Origin: Talpa occidentalis
Lineage: Eukaryota > Chordata > Mammalia > Eulipotyphla > Talpidae
DNA length: 64,000 nt
NCBI RefSeq assembly: GCF_014898055.3
Contig: NW_023601104.1
Location: 41,666,210-41,730,209, forward strand
Reading direction: 5' to 3'
Part shown: one piece after another, positions 48,244 to 60,917 of the stretch
Numbering within the stretch: the stretch's first letter is position 1
Layout: every line of letters starts with the position of its first letter
Program-made: the position numbers and the translations under genes
The notes under the pieces: generated by a model
The model's input: only the letters and a program-made list of their open reading frames with translations
Told to the model about the DNA's origin: nothing
Database searches by the model: none

Positions 48244-49602
48244 GTCTAGGAACTACAAAGTGTGTTTTTGGAAATACGGTATCAGAAGAGTCATAAATTG
48301 GAAACCTATACTGACCCTCTCACAGAGAAACATTTGTTCACCTTCATTGTGGCACTGATATAGACTGATATTTAATTTCTATTTTGCTGACAATTTCTGA
48401 ATGGCACCCATTTATTTATCATTTATAGATACCGACCCTTAACTTAAGGGAAGTGGGTTATGCAGGGGTTGCTAAGGAACAAGGGGAGATGCAGTCGGTA
48501 CTGGCAGGGGTTGCTTAGTAACCAGAGTCCCTTGGTGATGGAGTGGCCAGAGCAGGTCTGGAACTGATGAGGGTGAGCAGAGTCAGCCCACTGCTTATCC
48601 TCCCGAGAGCACATGCCTGTTGGACCCTTCACCCAGAAATGCCAAGGCCATGTAGAAAGTATACCCCAAGTCCCTGAGTGCCCTTGATGACCCCTTGCTC
48701 CCTACCTACTTCCCGCTACAGGAAGCTGATCAGATTCTGGGACTCAGAGATGAGTAGGCTCCTGAGTAAGCAAATGGGAATCTCACACTGGGGGAAGCGG
48801 GAACCTCTGGCTCACTTTGATGTGGACCTGGGACTTTGGAGTTTGGATAAAAGAGGGTCCCCTGACAAGCAACTCTGATATTTTCCTAGTTCTTCACATC
48901 TGAGTCTTCCTTGCCAGGTCTTCTCCTTGCACATATTTGCAGTGGACACCCCTCTCCTCCCATCCCTGGGGAAGAGGTGACCGTGGTCACCACGCTCACA
49001 CCACAGCCTGGCTTGGGATTGCTTTTACTGGCCCAGGCTCCTCACAGCCTTCTTCTCTGCGGCAGTCTGGGGGAGACATCCACAGTCATCTGGAGCCATA
49101 GTCTGCTTTCTCAGTCATGAGGCCCTGTTCTCTGCACCCCAGGCACAGAGGTGTCCCTTTTCTCTCCCAAACACCCTGTACACTCACACCCCTTTGCTCA
49201 CAGTCTGTCCGCTGAGATTAGAGCACCTGTCCTGCTGTGTCCTCCCACCACCCCCATCAGGACCCTCCTCCAACTACCAGGCCCAGTTTACTCACCACTT
49301 TGCCAGTGCTGACACTCCCCAGCAGGTAGAGTGAGCTGGCACCCATGGCCCCTATATCTTGACCCAGTACCCTGGTCTCAGGTCCCACAGGGTTCTGGGC
49401 GCAGAGGAAAGCAAGTGGAGCTCCCCTAAGTGGCTTGCTTAGCTGCTGCTGCTTCTACTACCTGGCAGGCTGCTCCCAAGAAGTCCTTTGTGACCGGCGT
49501 GTTTCACATAGAGAACATGTTTTAAAATGTCCATAGTGCAGAATGCATCTGAGAGAGAATTGAGAAACTGGCAAGTTTGTTTCTGAGAACTGGAAAGCTT
49601 AG
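46563..49602. other. Intergenic, no gene seen
   Basis: Contains a (GA)n tract at 48150-48241. Several ORFs of 60-100 codons are present, none with recognisable domains. Confidence 0.45.
48195..48241. repeat. (GA)n microsatellite
   Basis: Pure GA dinucleotides preceded by GGGA units. Confidence 0.93.
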
Positions 49603-49897
49603 GTTTTTTTTTTTTTTTGTTTTTTAAAAAATATTTATTTATTTATTTATACAAGCACTGGGTACAGTCAGAAGCGCGGGAGGGTGAGAGAATTCCCCAG
49701 AGCCAGAGCGGGGAGCAGAGCAGGCAGAAGGACCGAAGTACACTGCTGAGGGGAGCAGCGGGCCGCAGGAGAGGTCTGCGCGCGCCATGTGGGACCCTCC
49801 TCTGGTGGCCGGGGAGCAGCCGGGGATCGAACCTACACTGCAGAGGCTGCGGGCAGCTTCGCAACCCAGCGCTCACCGCTGCGCCACTGGGGAGAAC
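49603..49897 (-). repeat. tRNA-derived SINE, young subfamily
   Basis: Target duplication CTGGAAAGCTTAG at 49590-49602 and 49898-49910. Confidence 0.93.
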
Positions 49898-50122
49898 CTG
49901 GAAAGCTTAGTTTTTGAACTACTTTTGAACTTTGAACTGCTTGAATTTTAAAATTTACCATGACAAGTCATCTCTAATTTTAAACTTTTTTTATTGTAAA
50001 CTATTTTTAAACTTTTGTGCTATTGTAGCATAACACATTCATAAAAAGTATATATCTATTATATATATACATACACACATGTACGATATATGTATGTATA
50101 CATATGATATATATATAATTTT

Positions 50123-50388
50123 ATTTTTTTAAGATTTATTTATTTATACAAGAACTGCAATACAGGTCAGATGTGTGGGAGGGTGAGAGGATTCACCAGA
50201 GACAGAGCGGGGAACAGAACAGGCAGACTGACTGAAATACACTGCTGAGGGGAGCAGTGGACTAGAAAGGAGAGGTCTGCCGTGCCATGTGGGTATCTCC
50301 TCGGCCAGCTAGGATAGAACCTCTACTGCGGAGGCTGCGGACAGCTTCACAGCGCTGCGCTCAACTGCCTGCGCCATCAGGGAGGCCC
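50123..50388 (-). repeat. tRNA-derived SINE, intermediate
   Basis: Inserted in a TA-rich stretch. GATATATATATAATTTTA before and GATATATATAATTTTA after form the target duplication. Confidence 0.9.
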
Positions 50389-50589
50389 GATATATATAAT
50401 TTTAATGGACAACATGTAGCCATTAATCAGTCATAAAATAGAACACTTCATCACCTCAGAAGCCCCTTGGACTGCCCCCTTCCCAACCATAAGCCCCCTT
50501 TAACTCCAACAATACCCACTCCCCTAACTTTTGTGATAATCACGTCTTGTCTTTCTTTGTAGTTGTATCACTTGTTTGCATTTTTATTT

Positions 50590-50864
50590 TTATTTTTTAA
50601 TTTTTTATATTTATTTATTTATTTATACAAGCATTGGGTACAGTCAGAAGCGCAGGAGGGTGAGAGAATTCACCAGAGCCAGAGGGGGGAGCAGAACAGA
50701 CAGACTGATGAAATACACTGCTGAGGGGAACAGCGGGCGTGGCAGGAGGGGTCTGTTGTGCCATATGGGACCCTGGCCTGGTGGCCAGGGATCGAACCGG
50801 TGCTGCAGAGGCTGTGGGCAGCTTCGCAGCCCAGCACTCAACCACTGCGTCACCAGGGGAGGCC
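50590..50864 (-). repeat. tRNA-derived SINE, young-type
   Basis: Flanks ACTTGTTTGCATTTTTA and ACCTGTTTGCATTTTTA form the target duplication. Confidence 0.9.
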
Positions 50865-51701
50865 CACCTGTTTGCATTTTTAAATAATAGAATTATTTTG
50901 CCTGTTTTTGAAACTTATGTATGTAGAATCGCATATTCTTTGGTGCCTGGCTTCATTCCTTCAATGCTATCTTCTTAGATTCGTGTATGCTATTCAAGTG
51001 CATTAATTTTCATTGCTGTATAATATTCCATTATATAAATGCAACACAATTTTCCTCTCTGCTTTACCATTAGTGGATTTTTAGTTTTGTTTCCAGATTG
51101 AGGCTGTTACAAAGAATGCTGCTATGAAGGCTCTTCCCTGAGTATGAAACTGTTGAGATAGAGGGTTGGATGAGCAGCTTCCAGGGTAGTGCTAAGCCAT
51201 TTTCCAAAGTGATTGTGCTTACACTCCATCCAGCAGTGAATGAGTATCTGTTAATATCTGTTTTTTCAACTAGAAAAAGTTCAGTAAAATTAATAATTGG
51301 TATAATTATTCGTTTGAGGTCTGGCAACCTTACTCTACTGGAAAGTTTCATGTGGGGAGTGTGGGGGGTGGGTGTCTGGGGTCAGAGTTTGCCATGGTGT
51401 CAGTATCTGTTGCCTGCTGCCTGACTTGTTGCAAGCGCTCAGGGCATTCTCATGGAATAAAGGGGGAAAATAACCCTGTCCGTGCGCATTGAGTCTCACA
51501 TTTGAATTTGCCTGTTTTATAAATAGATAATTTTCCAGACAGGTTTTCTGACCTGAGGCTCATGTGTTTGAAATTCACCCTGACTTACTTGACTCTCTCC
51601 CACTCTGGGCTGCTGGCCTTGACTGCTTGAAGGAGTTGGGACAGGTTACCATCATACTCACTTAAGGCATCAGTGATAAGTGAAGTCAATTCTTCCCCCA
51701 G

Positions 51702-51738
51702 GTCGAGTTCCACAGGAAGCAGACCAGGCACTGCTACC
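51702..51738 (+). other. DHRS2: DHRS2 5' UTR segment of the first coding exon
   Basis: A strong acceptor (TCTTCCCCCAG) ends at 51701, so at least one upstream non-coding exon is expected. I could not place it or the promoter with confidence. Confidence 0.6.
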
Positions 51739-54700
51739 ATGCTCCGAGCAGTGGCCTGGGTCCACCGAGGCCTGTTTCACCCCTGCGGGGCACTATCTGT
51801 ACGGATGCGCAGCAGTGGTGCAGACCAAAAGGGTGTCCTAGCCAATCGGGTAGCCGTGATCACGGGGTCCACTGATGGGTGAGTGTTGGGGTTTGACTGC
51901 CCCCCCCAGGAACCCTGCTTTTCACCAAAGGACCCCAGGGTGTAGAGCTGGACACAAACTTGTTGATTTCCAGGGCTAGGCAGAGGAAGAACAGTGGTGA
52001 GGGTCTGACGCTATTATGCTCCCTCCATCTCTGCCCACAGGATCGGCTTCGCCATCGCCCGGCGTCTGGCCCAGGATGGGGCCCATGTGGTGATCAGCAG
52101 CCGGAAGCAGCAGAACGTGGACCGGGCAGTGGAGGCCCTGAAGGCGGAGGGGCTGAGGGTGACAGGCACCGTGTGCCACGTGGGGAAGACTGAGGACCGG
52201 GAGCGGCTGGTGGCCACGGTGAGGGGCCGGGGTGGTAGGACACAGGGAAGAAAACACATAGAACCTTCCCTCACTACTCAGCCCTGGGAGGAGCAGGGGC
52301 TGGGATGGAGGTGGGGAGGCCTAGAACATATCCTGAGATCATGATTGCTCACAATCTAGCTGAGTAGACCACGTGATTCACACTGACTCTCTGGAAAGTT
52401 CATAGAGGACCCTCTTCCCCCATCCCACACCTGGGACAACTGATTGAGGAGCATCTTGAAGGGATTTCCCTATCCCAAGCTCCCAGAGGGATTTCTGGAG
52501 AAGACTGTCCTCCCCTGAGACCTTCAGCACCAGCAGGCTTGCCTTTGGGTCTATCTCAGACACTTGCCCTTCACTGAGTGTTCGGTTCTCATGGGAACCT
52601 GTGACCGCTCCTGGTTGAGACAGTATCTAACCCTCAGACTTCACCTCAGTGCCCCATGTACCCAGCTGCTGTGGGAGGGCAGCCTCTGCAGGCATTTCCA
52701 CACTCACCCCATCCTTCATATTCCCTTTCTCCCCAGGTCCAGGAGCACTGTGGGGGTGTCGACATCCTGGTGTGCAATGCTGGTGTCAACCCCCTGGTGG
52801 GGAGCACTCTGGAGTCCGATGTTGGGGTGTGGGACAAGGTGAGGCCCAGGGAACAAGCCAAAGGGTCTGAAGTGCCAGCTCTGCACTGGGCTCCACCCCC
52901 ACCAAGCACCCCCCCACCTCCGCCCACATTCCCATGTTTACAGACGGGCGCTGGATGACAGCTGGCCAACTAGTTCCCCGAACATGCTGTGTTTCAAAGC
53001 TGGTTCCTACGCTTCCCTCCTTTCTTTTCTCTCCCTGTCCCTTTTGCATTTATTTGTTCAGCAAAATATTTAGTGAGGGCTTGCTTTGTGCCAGGCACTG
53101 CTCCAAACTCTGGGAAAAAGTCTGCTCTTGGGAAGAGTCAAGAATAGTAGTCTGTTGTCTGTCAAACAGTTCTTATTTTTATATCCTTGGGACATATATT
53201 GGTGACCATGTCTATTGTTGCTGTCCCCTCTTTCCTAAATTAGGGCTCTCTGCTGGCCCTCTCCCCTGGGCTTGCCTGTAAGCTCTTTGTGGGCTTGGAC
53301 TTCCAATCTGGTAACAGTCCACTTCGCAATCCTGCCATCTGGGCCGGGAGAGACCTAGTCAATTCGTTGAGGTCCATCACAGGCTCGCCTAAGACTCCTG
53401 TTCCTTTCACGCCTGTGATTTGTTCCCTAGATCCTCTGACTGACAGGAAGGACAGGGGTGGAATCTGCTGTTGGCATCCCACTCTGGCCCAAGCACGGGG
53501 TGAAGCTGTTCCTTCTGCCCGCCCTGCTGTCTGCACTGTGCCAACATCCTTCTCAGGCTGGCCCTGAGTACCTGCCCTTGGCAGGCTGCCCTTCCTAGCA
53601 TCCTCAGAGCTGACCTGAAATCTGAGCTCCCTGCAGCTGCTACAAGCAGCCTCCCTAGGCTCCTCAGCTGCATCCTTAATGACTCTGGAGGATTATTTGT
53701 GATTAGGTAGCCGGGATTTCATTACCAGTAGTCTTCTAACTGTCCTGAGTCATTTTCCCTTTTAGTGTCTCACTTCATGGGATCATGACTCTTTTTCTTG
53801 GAACGGTTTGGATTCAACCACCCACCCCACCCCCCGCTCCCAGAAAATGGGTGTATTTGCTGCAGCCCCACCTTACTTTTTCTGCTGCTCCTCTGTTCTC
53901 CAATGTCTTGCTTCCCCACATGCAATTCTGCACTGTCGCATAGAAATCACCTCCAACCCCACTGCCACCACCTGGGACATCAAGTGGTCACAACACGAGT
54001 TTAGAATCTGCCCAGTGCTCTGCTATGAACTGAATGCAATTTTTGGTGGGTGTCCTGTGAGGGAATTCCTACTCTCTCATCTTATCCTTGGGCCAGTTGG
54101 AGCTCTCTCTAGACCAGGACCCATTTCCTTCAGCTGGTGGGACGGCTTTCTTCTCCCTCCCCCGGCCCCCCATTATTTCTTCGTCCAGGGCTCCCTGCAC
54201 ACGCCCTCCTCAGCTTCACCATCCCTACTCTTCTTTCTTTTCTGATTGGGCAGTTTTCTTCAGCAAGGGAGACTTGCCTTTCCTGGGTCATGTTAGGCTC
54301 CCGAGCCCAGGAGGGGTTCATCTCAGCCCACTGACACACATGGAGACTAGGGACTTGACCAGGAAGTCCTTAGCTTAACTCCAGTTCCTTCTTGGGGACC
54401 TTTGTTAGACATTCAAGCTACTTTTTTGCAGCCCTAGGAGTCATCCCCAGCCCCAGTACCTGTCATCCAAGGGGCCAAGCAGCATTCAGTTGAGACACTT
54501 CCTCTGTCCATGTCTAAGGACGTGGGTGGGTGTGGGATGAAGATGTGGGAAAAACAACGGACATTTACAGGCCTGGCCATTTACAGATGGGCGGCCTTGT
54601 TGCTTAGAGATGTGGCCCACCGCTGACTTCATTAAAGACAGCACCCACAGAAAGGATCCCGGTGCTGCCTGAGTCCCAGCTGGCATTCTCTGCGGGGTCT

Positions 54701-57700
54701 TTGCATCTTTCCTTGGCAGTTCCTCTCTTACTCATCCCGCGTCCAGACCCAGTAGACACAGTTCCCGGATGAAGGTCAGGGACCCTCCTGTCTGAGCCCA
54801 GACCCAGGCTTTCGTGGCAGGCTGCCTCAGCCTCCCAGAACAGCAATCTCTGTTGTGTTGCCTTCTCTGTGTTGGTGGTAGGAGAGCTCAGAGCCAAGTC
54901 TGCAAGAAACTGGCGTGAAGGTAGGCCTCACAGCATGTACTTTTTGTGAACAAATAATAGAATAATGATCAGACTTGACTGCGTGCTGTGAAGTGTAGGT
55001 ACCAAGCTCACTTTCGCTTTTTCTTATTTTCCTACACTGATTTTTCCTATTCTCCATTTCTAAACACGTAACAACTTTTGATTTGTTTTATCCTGTTACA
55101 TTGTGAGTTCTACTGGAATGAGGCAAGAGCACAGACACAGAGACACAAAGATGAGTCTTCCAGTTATTTTCCTGCTCTTAGCACCCCCTCCCTTCTGTCT
55201 GTTCTGTCTTCAATCTTTTTCTGCTGGCCTCTGCTTCTAACTCCTATCTGCACAACCACAGAGTAGCCCAGTTTCTTTCATGTCCTGAACCTTTCCTTCC
55301 TTCACACCAGTCCTGAGCAACTTACATTTTTTTTTTTAAAGATTTATTTATTTATTTATACATGCACTGGGTACAGTCAGAAGCGCGGGAGGGTGAGAGA
55401 ATTCACCAGAGCCAGAGCGGGGAGCAGAGCAGGCAGAAAGACCGAAGTACACTGCTGAGGGGAGCAGCGGGTGGCAGGAGAGGTCTGTGCGCCATGCGGG
55501 ACCTTCTGGTGGCCGGGGAGCAGCCGGGGATCGAACCGGCGCTGCAGAGGCTGCGGGCAGCTTCGCAACTCAGCGCTCAACCGCTGCGCCACCGGCGAGG
55601 CCCCGCAACTTACATTTTTAGTGTTCTGCTCACAGGCTGTCACTTAGCTGCCTACATATCAGATCGTTAGCAAATTGGAAACACCTCAAGTCAGAAGGGG
55701 GACGATTGTCTCAGCTCTGCACACATCTGGGTTTGTTGTACAAATTGTAGGATTGCAAGTTCTTGCAAGGGCTCACCGTGCCTCTCTCTATCCTCCACCA
55801 TGCTCACCATGCCTCCGATCTGATTGCAGATCCTGGATGTGAATGTGAAGTCCCCAGCCCTGCTGCTGAGCCAGCTGCTGCCCCACATGGAGAACAGAGG
55901 GTGAGGGAAGGGGTTTGGGGCTGGTGGGGGTTGGGAGGCTGAGGCACAGGAACTGAGTCGGGAGAGATAAGGGCACGATCAGGAGGGGGAAGACAGAAGT
56001 CTGTAATTCCCATGTCCCCTTCCCTCTGTCCTGCCTTACTCTTTTTTTTTTTTTTTTAAGATTTATTTATTCATGCATACAAGAACTTGGGTATAGGCCA
56101 GAGGTGTGGAAGGTGGAGTGGGAGGATTCACCAGAGACAGAGTGGAACAAATGTAGTGAAATACACTGCCTAGGGGAGCAGCGGGGAGTCAGGAGAGGTC
56201 CGCTGCACCATGTGGGTCACCTCCCTGGCCGGGGATCGAACCCATGCTGCAGTGGCTGAGGATAGCATAGTGCTGCATCTTAACCCCTTGAGCAACCAGG
56301 GAGGCCCCTTTCCTACTTTACTCTTGTGCAGCTACAGCTCTGAATTCTAATGGCTCTGGGGTGGGGTTATGTTCCAGGGTCCGGAGACATTGTCCTTGGC
56401 CTTGACTCCCCAGATGTGAAAAGAGGCTATGCTTAGCTCCTTAGCTTGTGGGCTGGCCCTTTTTGTTTTTCTTACAGCTGGACAGTTCCTTCTGGATAAT
56501 TTATAGGCTGTGACAAGGTTTGCCCCCTTTTGTCCACAGGGGCAAACCTGTCTTAGCCCATCTTCATTCTGTTTCTTGGTTTCCAGGGACCCCCCTTCTG
56601 TTCCAGATACTGTATGCCTGACTGCACTGCATGTGTCCCCAGCAGGCTTGTGTTAGGGATCTGGGCCACCACCTCCCTCAGAACGCAGCCGCTTCACGGC
56701 TCCTCCTGCAGACACAACCTTAAGACTTGACCAGGGATGTGTGGCTAGAAGGAAAAATTCCTGACTGTCAGATCTTGCTTTCTCCTCTGCCCCATTTCTT
56801 CTCGGAGGTCCCTGTTGGGCATGCACTGTCAGGCCCAAACATCTTCACCGAGTCCACCCTGCTCTTCCCCACACTGGCCTTCTGTTCATCTCTCCTCTGA
56901 GGAGAAGCTGAAGAGTTAAATTGGTCTGAGCATAGGTACTGAGATCAGAGAAATAGGGTTGGAACTCTAGCTTTGCCACTTAATGACTGTTGCTAATCCT
57001 GAGCCTCAGGTTCCTGAGCTGTGAAATGGGGACTTGCATTACTGTTGTGGGAACTGCAATATTCCATGGATGCGTGATAGCACCTTAATCAATGGTGAGT
57101 TATTGGCGTCCTCTTATCTCCCTCTGTGTGTGTCTGTCTCTTCTCAGGAACGGTTCTGTTATTCTGGTCTCTTCTGTGTCAGCGTATATGCCACTTTCGG
57201 TGAGTGTTTGCTCCTCGTGCTTCTTGTTTGGATAGGGAAAACGGTTGTGTTGAGCCCCACGGGACATTACCTGGCTAGACTCTGCCTTCCTCTTGCTGCC
57301 CTGGCTGAGCCCATGTGGCTGTTGGGTCCCAGCTTCTGATACCAGACCAGAGTTGGGAGTGTGTCTGAATTCTGGGCTTGGGACACCACAGTGGGTGAGG
57401 AATCTAACCGATATTTCCTTCACTCCCCTATTGCTTATCACTTTCCAGATGCTGGGTGTCTACAATGTTAGTAAGACAGCCCTGCTAGGTCTCACCAAGA
57501 CGCTGGCGTTGGAGCTGGCTCCCAAGGACATCCGGGTGAACTGTCTGGTTCCAGGAGTGATCAAGACTGATTTTAGCAAAGTGGTGAGGACTGGGGTGTG
57601 TTCCCTGTGGCCCAGCCTGGTTCATGGAAACTCTCCCTGACAACTAAGGGATAATGGGGTGACTGAAGCCTCAGAGTGGCATCCTTAGAGCTGGGATCCT

Positions 57701-58225
57701 CAGGGGCCACTGAACTCAGGTGTGACCCAGTCCCTCAACTCCTTGAAAGGGCAGGCTTTGGGCCCTCCCAACCCTTCATTTTAGCAGCACTGACTCTTTT
57801 ATTTCTTTCCTTTGCTCAGTTACATGACAATGAGGTTTTTTGGAACAACTTAAAGGCACAGATGCAACTGCAGAGGCAAGTGGGGTGTGGTGCTTCAGTG
57901 GTCTGGGCACAGCTGGGGAGAAGCAGCTGAGCCCATCTCAAGAGCAGATTCTTTCCTGTCTACTGGCCTTTCTTTTTGCTGAAGTCAGGGTCCACTCAAT
58001 CCTGGAGGGTGCAAGTAGCCCTGCTGAGCCCACCCTGTTCCTCCATGGAGCCCCCCAAGCAGCAGAACCAGAGTCTGAGGTACTGACCCTGATTCTGTGC
58101 ATCTTCCATGCAGGATGGGGCGGCCTGAGGACTGTGCGGGAATAGTATCCTTCCTGTGCTCTCCAGAGGCCAGCTACATCACCGGCGAGAGCATCGTGGT
58201 GGCCGGCTACTCCCCTCGGCTCTGA
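51739..58225 (+). CDS. DHRS2: DHRS2, dehydrogenase/reductase SDR family member 2 (complete)
   Basis: NADPH-dependent short-chain carbonyl reductase; human DHRS2 is reported in mitochondria and nucleus. Coding exons: 51739-51878, 52041-52218, 52737-52838, 55830-55900, 57148-57199, 57449-57583, 57820-57875 and 58114-58225. They total 846 nt, 281 residues plus stop (human about 280). The N-terminus is [20 protein letters not shown], hydrophobic and basic like a mitochondrial presequence and matching DHRS2 rather than DHRS4. The cofactor loop TGSTDGIG is at 42-49, NAG at 120-122 and the tetrad Asn in VNVKSP at 145. Catalytic Ser173 (in VSS) lies 13 before Tyr186 in YNVSK, with Lys190. The C-terminus YSPRL is not the SRL peroxisome signal of DHRS4. 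The ATG lies 37 bases inside an exon whose acceptor ends at 51701. Intron 7 has a GC donor (AG|GCAAGT). The frame is intact. Confidence 0.95.
53045..53130 (+). repeat. L2 LINE fossil
   Basis: TTTGTTCAGCAAAATATTTA followed by TGTGCCAGGCACTGCTCC follows the L2 3' end. Confidence 0.6.
55332..55604 (-). repeat. tRNA-derived SINE, young subfamily, in DHRS2 intron 3
   Basis: Target duplication GCAACTTACATTTTT at 55317-55331 and 55605-55619. It is antisense to DHRS2. Confidence 0.93.
56040..56308 (-). repeat. tRNA-derived SINE, old subfamily, in DHRS2 intron 4
   Basis: Antisense to DHRS2. Flanks CTGCCTTACTCTT and CCTACTTTACTCTT. Confidence 0.9.
56950..57080 (+). repeat. MIR SINE fossil in DHRS2 intron 4
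   Basis: AGCTTTGCCACTTAATGACT then GAGCCTCAGGTTCC and TGTGAAATGGGGA follow MIR order. Confidence 0.65.
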
Positions 58226-58556
58226 CAGGGCTGGGGGCCCTGTGGGTCTGGGCATAGCCAGAGGGTGGGGGGGCTAGGAGGTCATTAATTTCCAACAGAA
58301 TCCAAAACCCTGTCAGACTAACAATTTGGGGGCTCACTCGTGTCAAGCTTGAGGAAGCTCCCCCAGTCTTTTCATTCTCAGGACCCTGCCTGCTATGCTC
58401 CAGCCAACATGGGGGCTTTGGGGATAGGGCTTTGGAGCTGAGAATTTCACGGCATTGCTGCTCTGGAGGAACCCTAAGAGAAAGGTTTAGAGGCTCAGTC
58501 TCCCGAAGGATCCCAGCTCCTTCTATCCTTTGTGCTTTAAACATTTCTTTTCAAAA

Positions 58557-58562
58557 AATAAA
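58557..58562 (+). terminator. DHRS2: Polyadenylation signal AATAAA of DHRS2
   Basis: Lies 332 bases after the stop codon and is followed by a short G/T-rich stretch (TATGGTTGGGGTGG). Confidence 0.75.
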
Positions 58563-59139
58563 CTCAAATTGATCCTCAAGTCTGGAAACTTATGGTTGGG
58601 GTGGATCCAAGGGTGACATGCTGTGGACAGGCTTCTCCAGTCTCCTGCTCCTGTGCTGGCCCCGAGGCTGCCACACACTCACGCTCTGCTCCCACTCCTG
58701 GGCTGGGGCTCGGGCTGCTGTGCAGGCCGGAGGGAACCGTGGGAGGAGAAGGAAGCACTCTGGGGCTCTTGCAAACCTGAAGATAAAAGCCACACTAGCC
58801 CTTACGTACACCTTCAAGTTGAGAATGTCTACCTTAGAAGAGAGTAGTCAGTGCTGAAGCTCCTCTTGAAGGTTGGCCCAGAGGTGGCGCCTTTTGGCAA
58901 AGGCCCTTTCCATTGTCCTGACTCATATCTAAAGGCACAATCTGTGTGTCCACGGGCAAGGATGGCATCCTTCCTTGCCATCTAATAGTCTTGCTCTGAA
59001 CGGGTTCCAGGGGATGACTGGGGACAATGTTCCAACCTGACCACTGACCTTGGTCTCACGGAAGCCTCCCAACAGATCTTTCAGAGATGAGCCCTTGTCA
59101 TTATTTTACCACTCAGTTATAAAAATATTTATTACTCCC

Positions 59140-59412
59140 GGGCCTCCCCAGTGGCGCAGCGGTTGAGCGTTGGGTTGCGAAGCTGCCCAAGCCTCCGCAG
59201 CACCGGTTTGATCCCCCGCTGCTCCCCGGCCACCAGAGGAGGGTCCCACATGGCGCAGACCTCTCCTGCCGCCCGCTGCTCCCCTCAGCAGTGTACTTCG
59301 GTCCTTCTGCCTGCTCTGCTCCCTGCTCTGGCTCTGGTGAATTCTCTCACCCTCCCGCGCTTCTGACTGTACCCAGTGCTTGTATAAATAAATAAATAAA
59401 TCTTTAAAAAAA
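59140..59412 (+). repeat. tRNA-derived SINE, young subfamily
   Basis: Full copy. TTTATTACTCCC before and TTTATAACTCCC after form the target duplication. Confidence 0.92.
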
Positions 59413-60654
59413 AATTTTATAACTCCCTACGATAAGCCATGCATTGTGCCGGGCACCCCGGAGAACACAAAATAAGTAAGAACTGACCTCCTTTCACAAT
59501 ACCTTCTATTAAAGGATCCTGCTGTCTCTGAGAAGTTGCTGAAATGATCCTTACTTAGTGTTGAATCCACAATCACAAAAAATCAGCTCAGCTCTTGCAC
59601 TATGCAGACAATAGAGTAAAAGCAACTGATTGAATTATTATCTGTACTTTTAGTTTGAAAGGGACTGAAAAGAGAAAAGCAGCCTCTGGCAGTTGGGATT
59701 TGACCTAGTACCCAGAGCCTGGCCTTGGCACTTCTCACAGCTAGGCAGAGGTATTCTGTTGAACGTGAACAATTTTAGGAAATGCCAACACCAGACAAGC
59801 ACTTTATCCATTAGCTGGCTGGACAAAGACAAAAGCAAGACCACTCTATAATCATATCTGAACACAGGCCAAAACATTATTGTCCAGTCTATGGAAATGA
59901 CGGAACATTCACCCTCCATCCTGAATAACAAGAGTAACACCTGGGGCTTTGTCAACAGTACATTTAACTTTGTTCCTTTTTTCTCTCCTTCTAGATGCAA
60001 ATTAAGATATTTTTAAGATTCTAATCATAGACTTACGGTATTTAATTCAGAGCAAAGGCTTGCTTCCTCAAATCCTCCTCATCACTCAACCCCAGCCTTG
60101 GCTTATAGGGGTGCTGACATTCTCTCTCTGAGCTGCCCTAGGCTTCTACCTGGTGAGTGTTCACCTCATTGCAACAGCTCAATAAACCCAGCTTTCTTGA
60201 CTACAGTTGTGTTCCAGGTGGTCTTTGGCTAGGAGTATTGACAGCACTTACATTTGTTTAAAACATATTTGAAATGAATATGGTAACAACTTTAAGTACG
60301 TCAAAAGGGTGGAAAATGAAAGGAAAGTCTCTCTTCTACTCTTGATCCCTGGAATTGACCCCTTTCCCAGAACTGGTCACTGTTAGCCAAGACAGTCTGT
60401 GTAGACAGAAGCAGACATGTTTACCCACTTAGATGCCAACGTTACAGGTCATTAGCCATGGTTTGTCTTTCCTTCCATCTGACTATTTAATATTTATGTT
60501 ACTGAATCTCCACAATGAGAGATGCCATGAACTTTCTCAGTGAAATGATAAAGGTGAGTTAGCATCGGGTGGGGACCGTTTTTCATTCAGTAAAGACAGG
60601 GGACACCAGGGGTTGGTTGATAGTTGGGTTTATTTATTTATTTATTTATTTATT
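59413..60654. other. Intergenic; possible LTR-type end near 60180
   Basis: AATAAA at 60181-60186 followed by CCCAGCTTTCTTGACTAC resembles a retroviral-type R-U5 end, but no boundary is clear. Otherwise no gene is seen. Confidence 0.3.
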
Positions 60655-60905
60655 TTATTTTTAAGATTTATTTTATTTATACAAGAGCTGGGGTATAGGC
60701 CAGAGGTGCAGGAGGGTGAGAGGATTCACCATAGGCAGAGCAGGGAGCAGAACAGGCCGACATACCGAAAGCACTGCTGAGGGGAGCAGCGCACGAGACA
60801 GGGGAGGTCTGCCGCGCCATGTGGGTATCTCCCTGGCTGACTGGGAATTGTACCCGTGCTTCAGAGGCTGCGCTGTGCTCAACCCGCTGAGCCACCAGGG
60901 AGGCC
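60655..60905 (-). repeat. tRNA-derived SINE, intermediate
   Basis: Preceded by a (TTTA)n expansion. Part of the tRNA region between box B and box A is shortened. Confidence 0.88.
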
Positions 60906-60917
60906 TTAGTTGTTGTT

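Larger units (their letters stand above)
52839..55829 (+). other. DHRS2 intron 3
   Basis: Longest DHRS2 intron. An L2 LINE fragment lies at 53045-53130 (CATTTATTTGTTCAGC, GCCAGGCACTGCTCC) and one SINE at 55332-55604. No other gene is seen. Confidence 0.7.

Noticed and set aside
48080..48358. ORF rich in Arg-Glu repeats
   Set aside because: It is a translation of the (GA)n microsatellite.
51739..58225. Assignment of the SDR gene to DHRS4
   Set aside because: The N-terminus (MLRAVA...FHPC) and the C-terminus lacking SRL fit DHRS2, as does the position next to JPH4.
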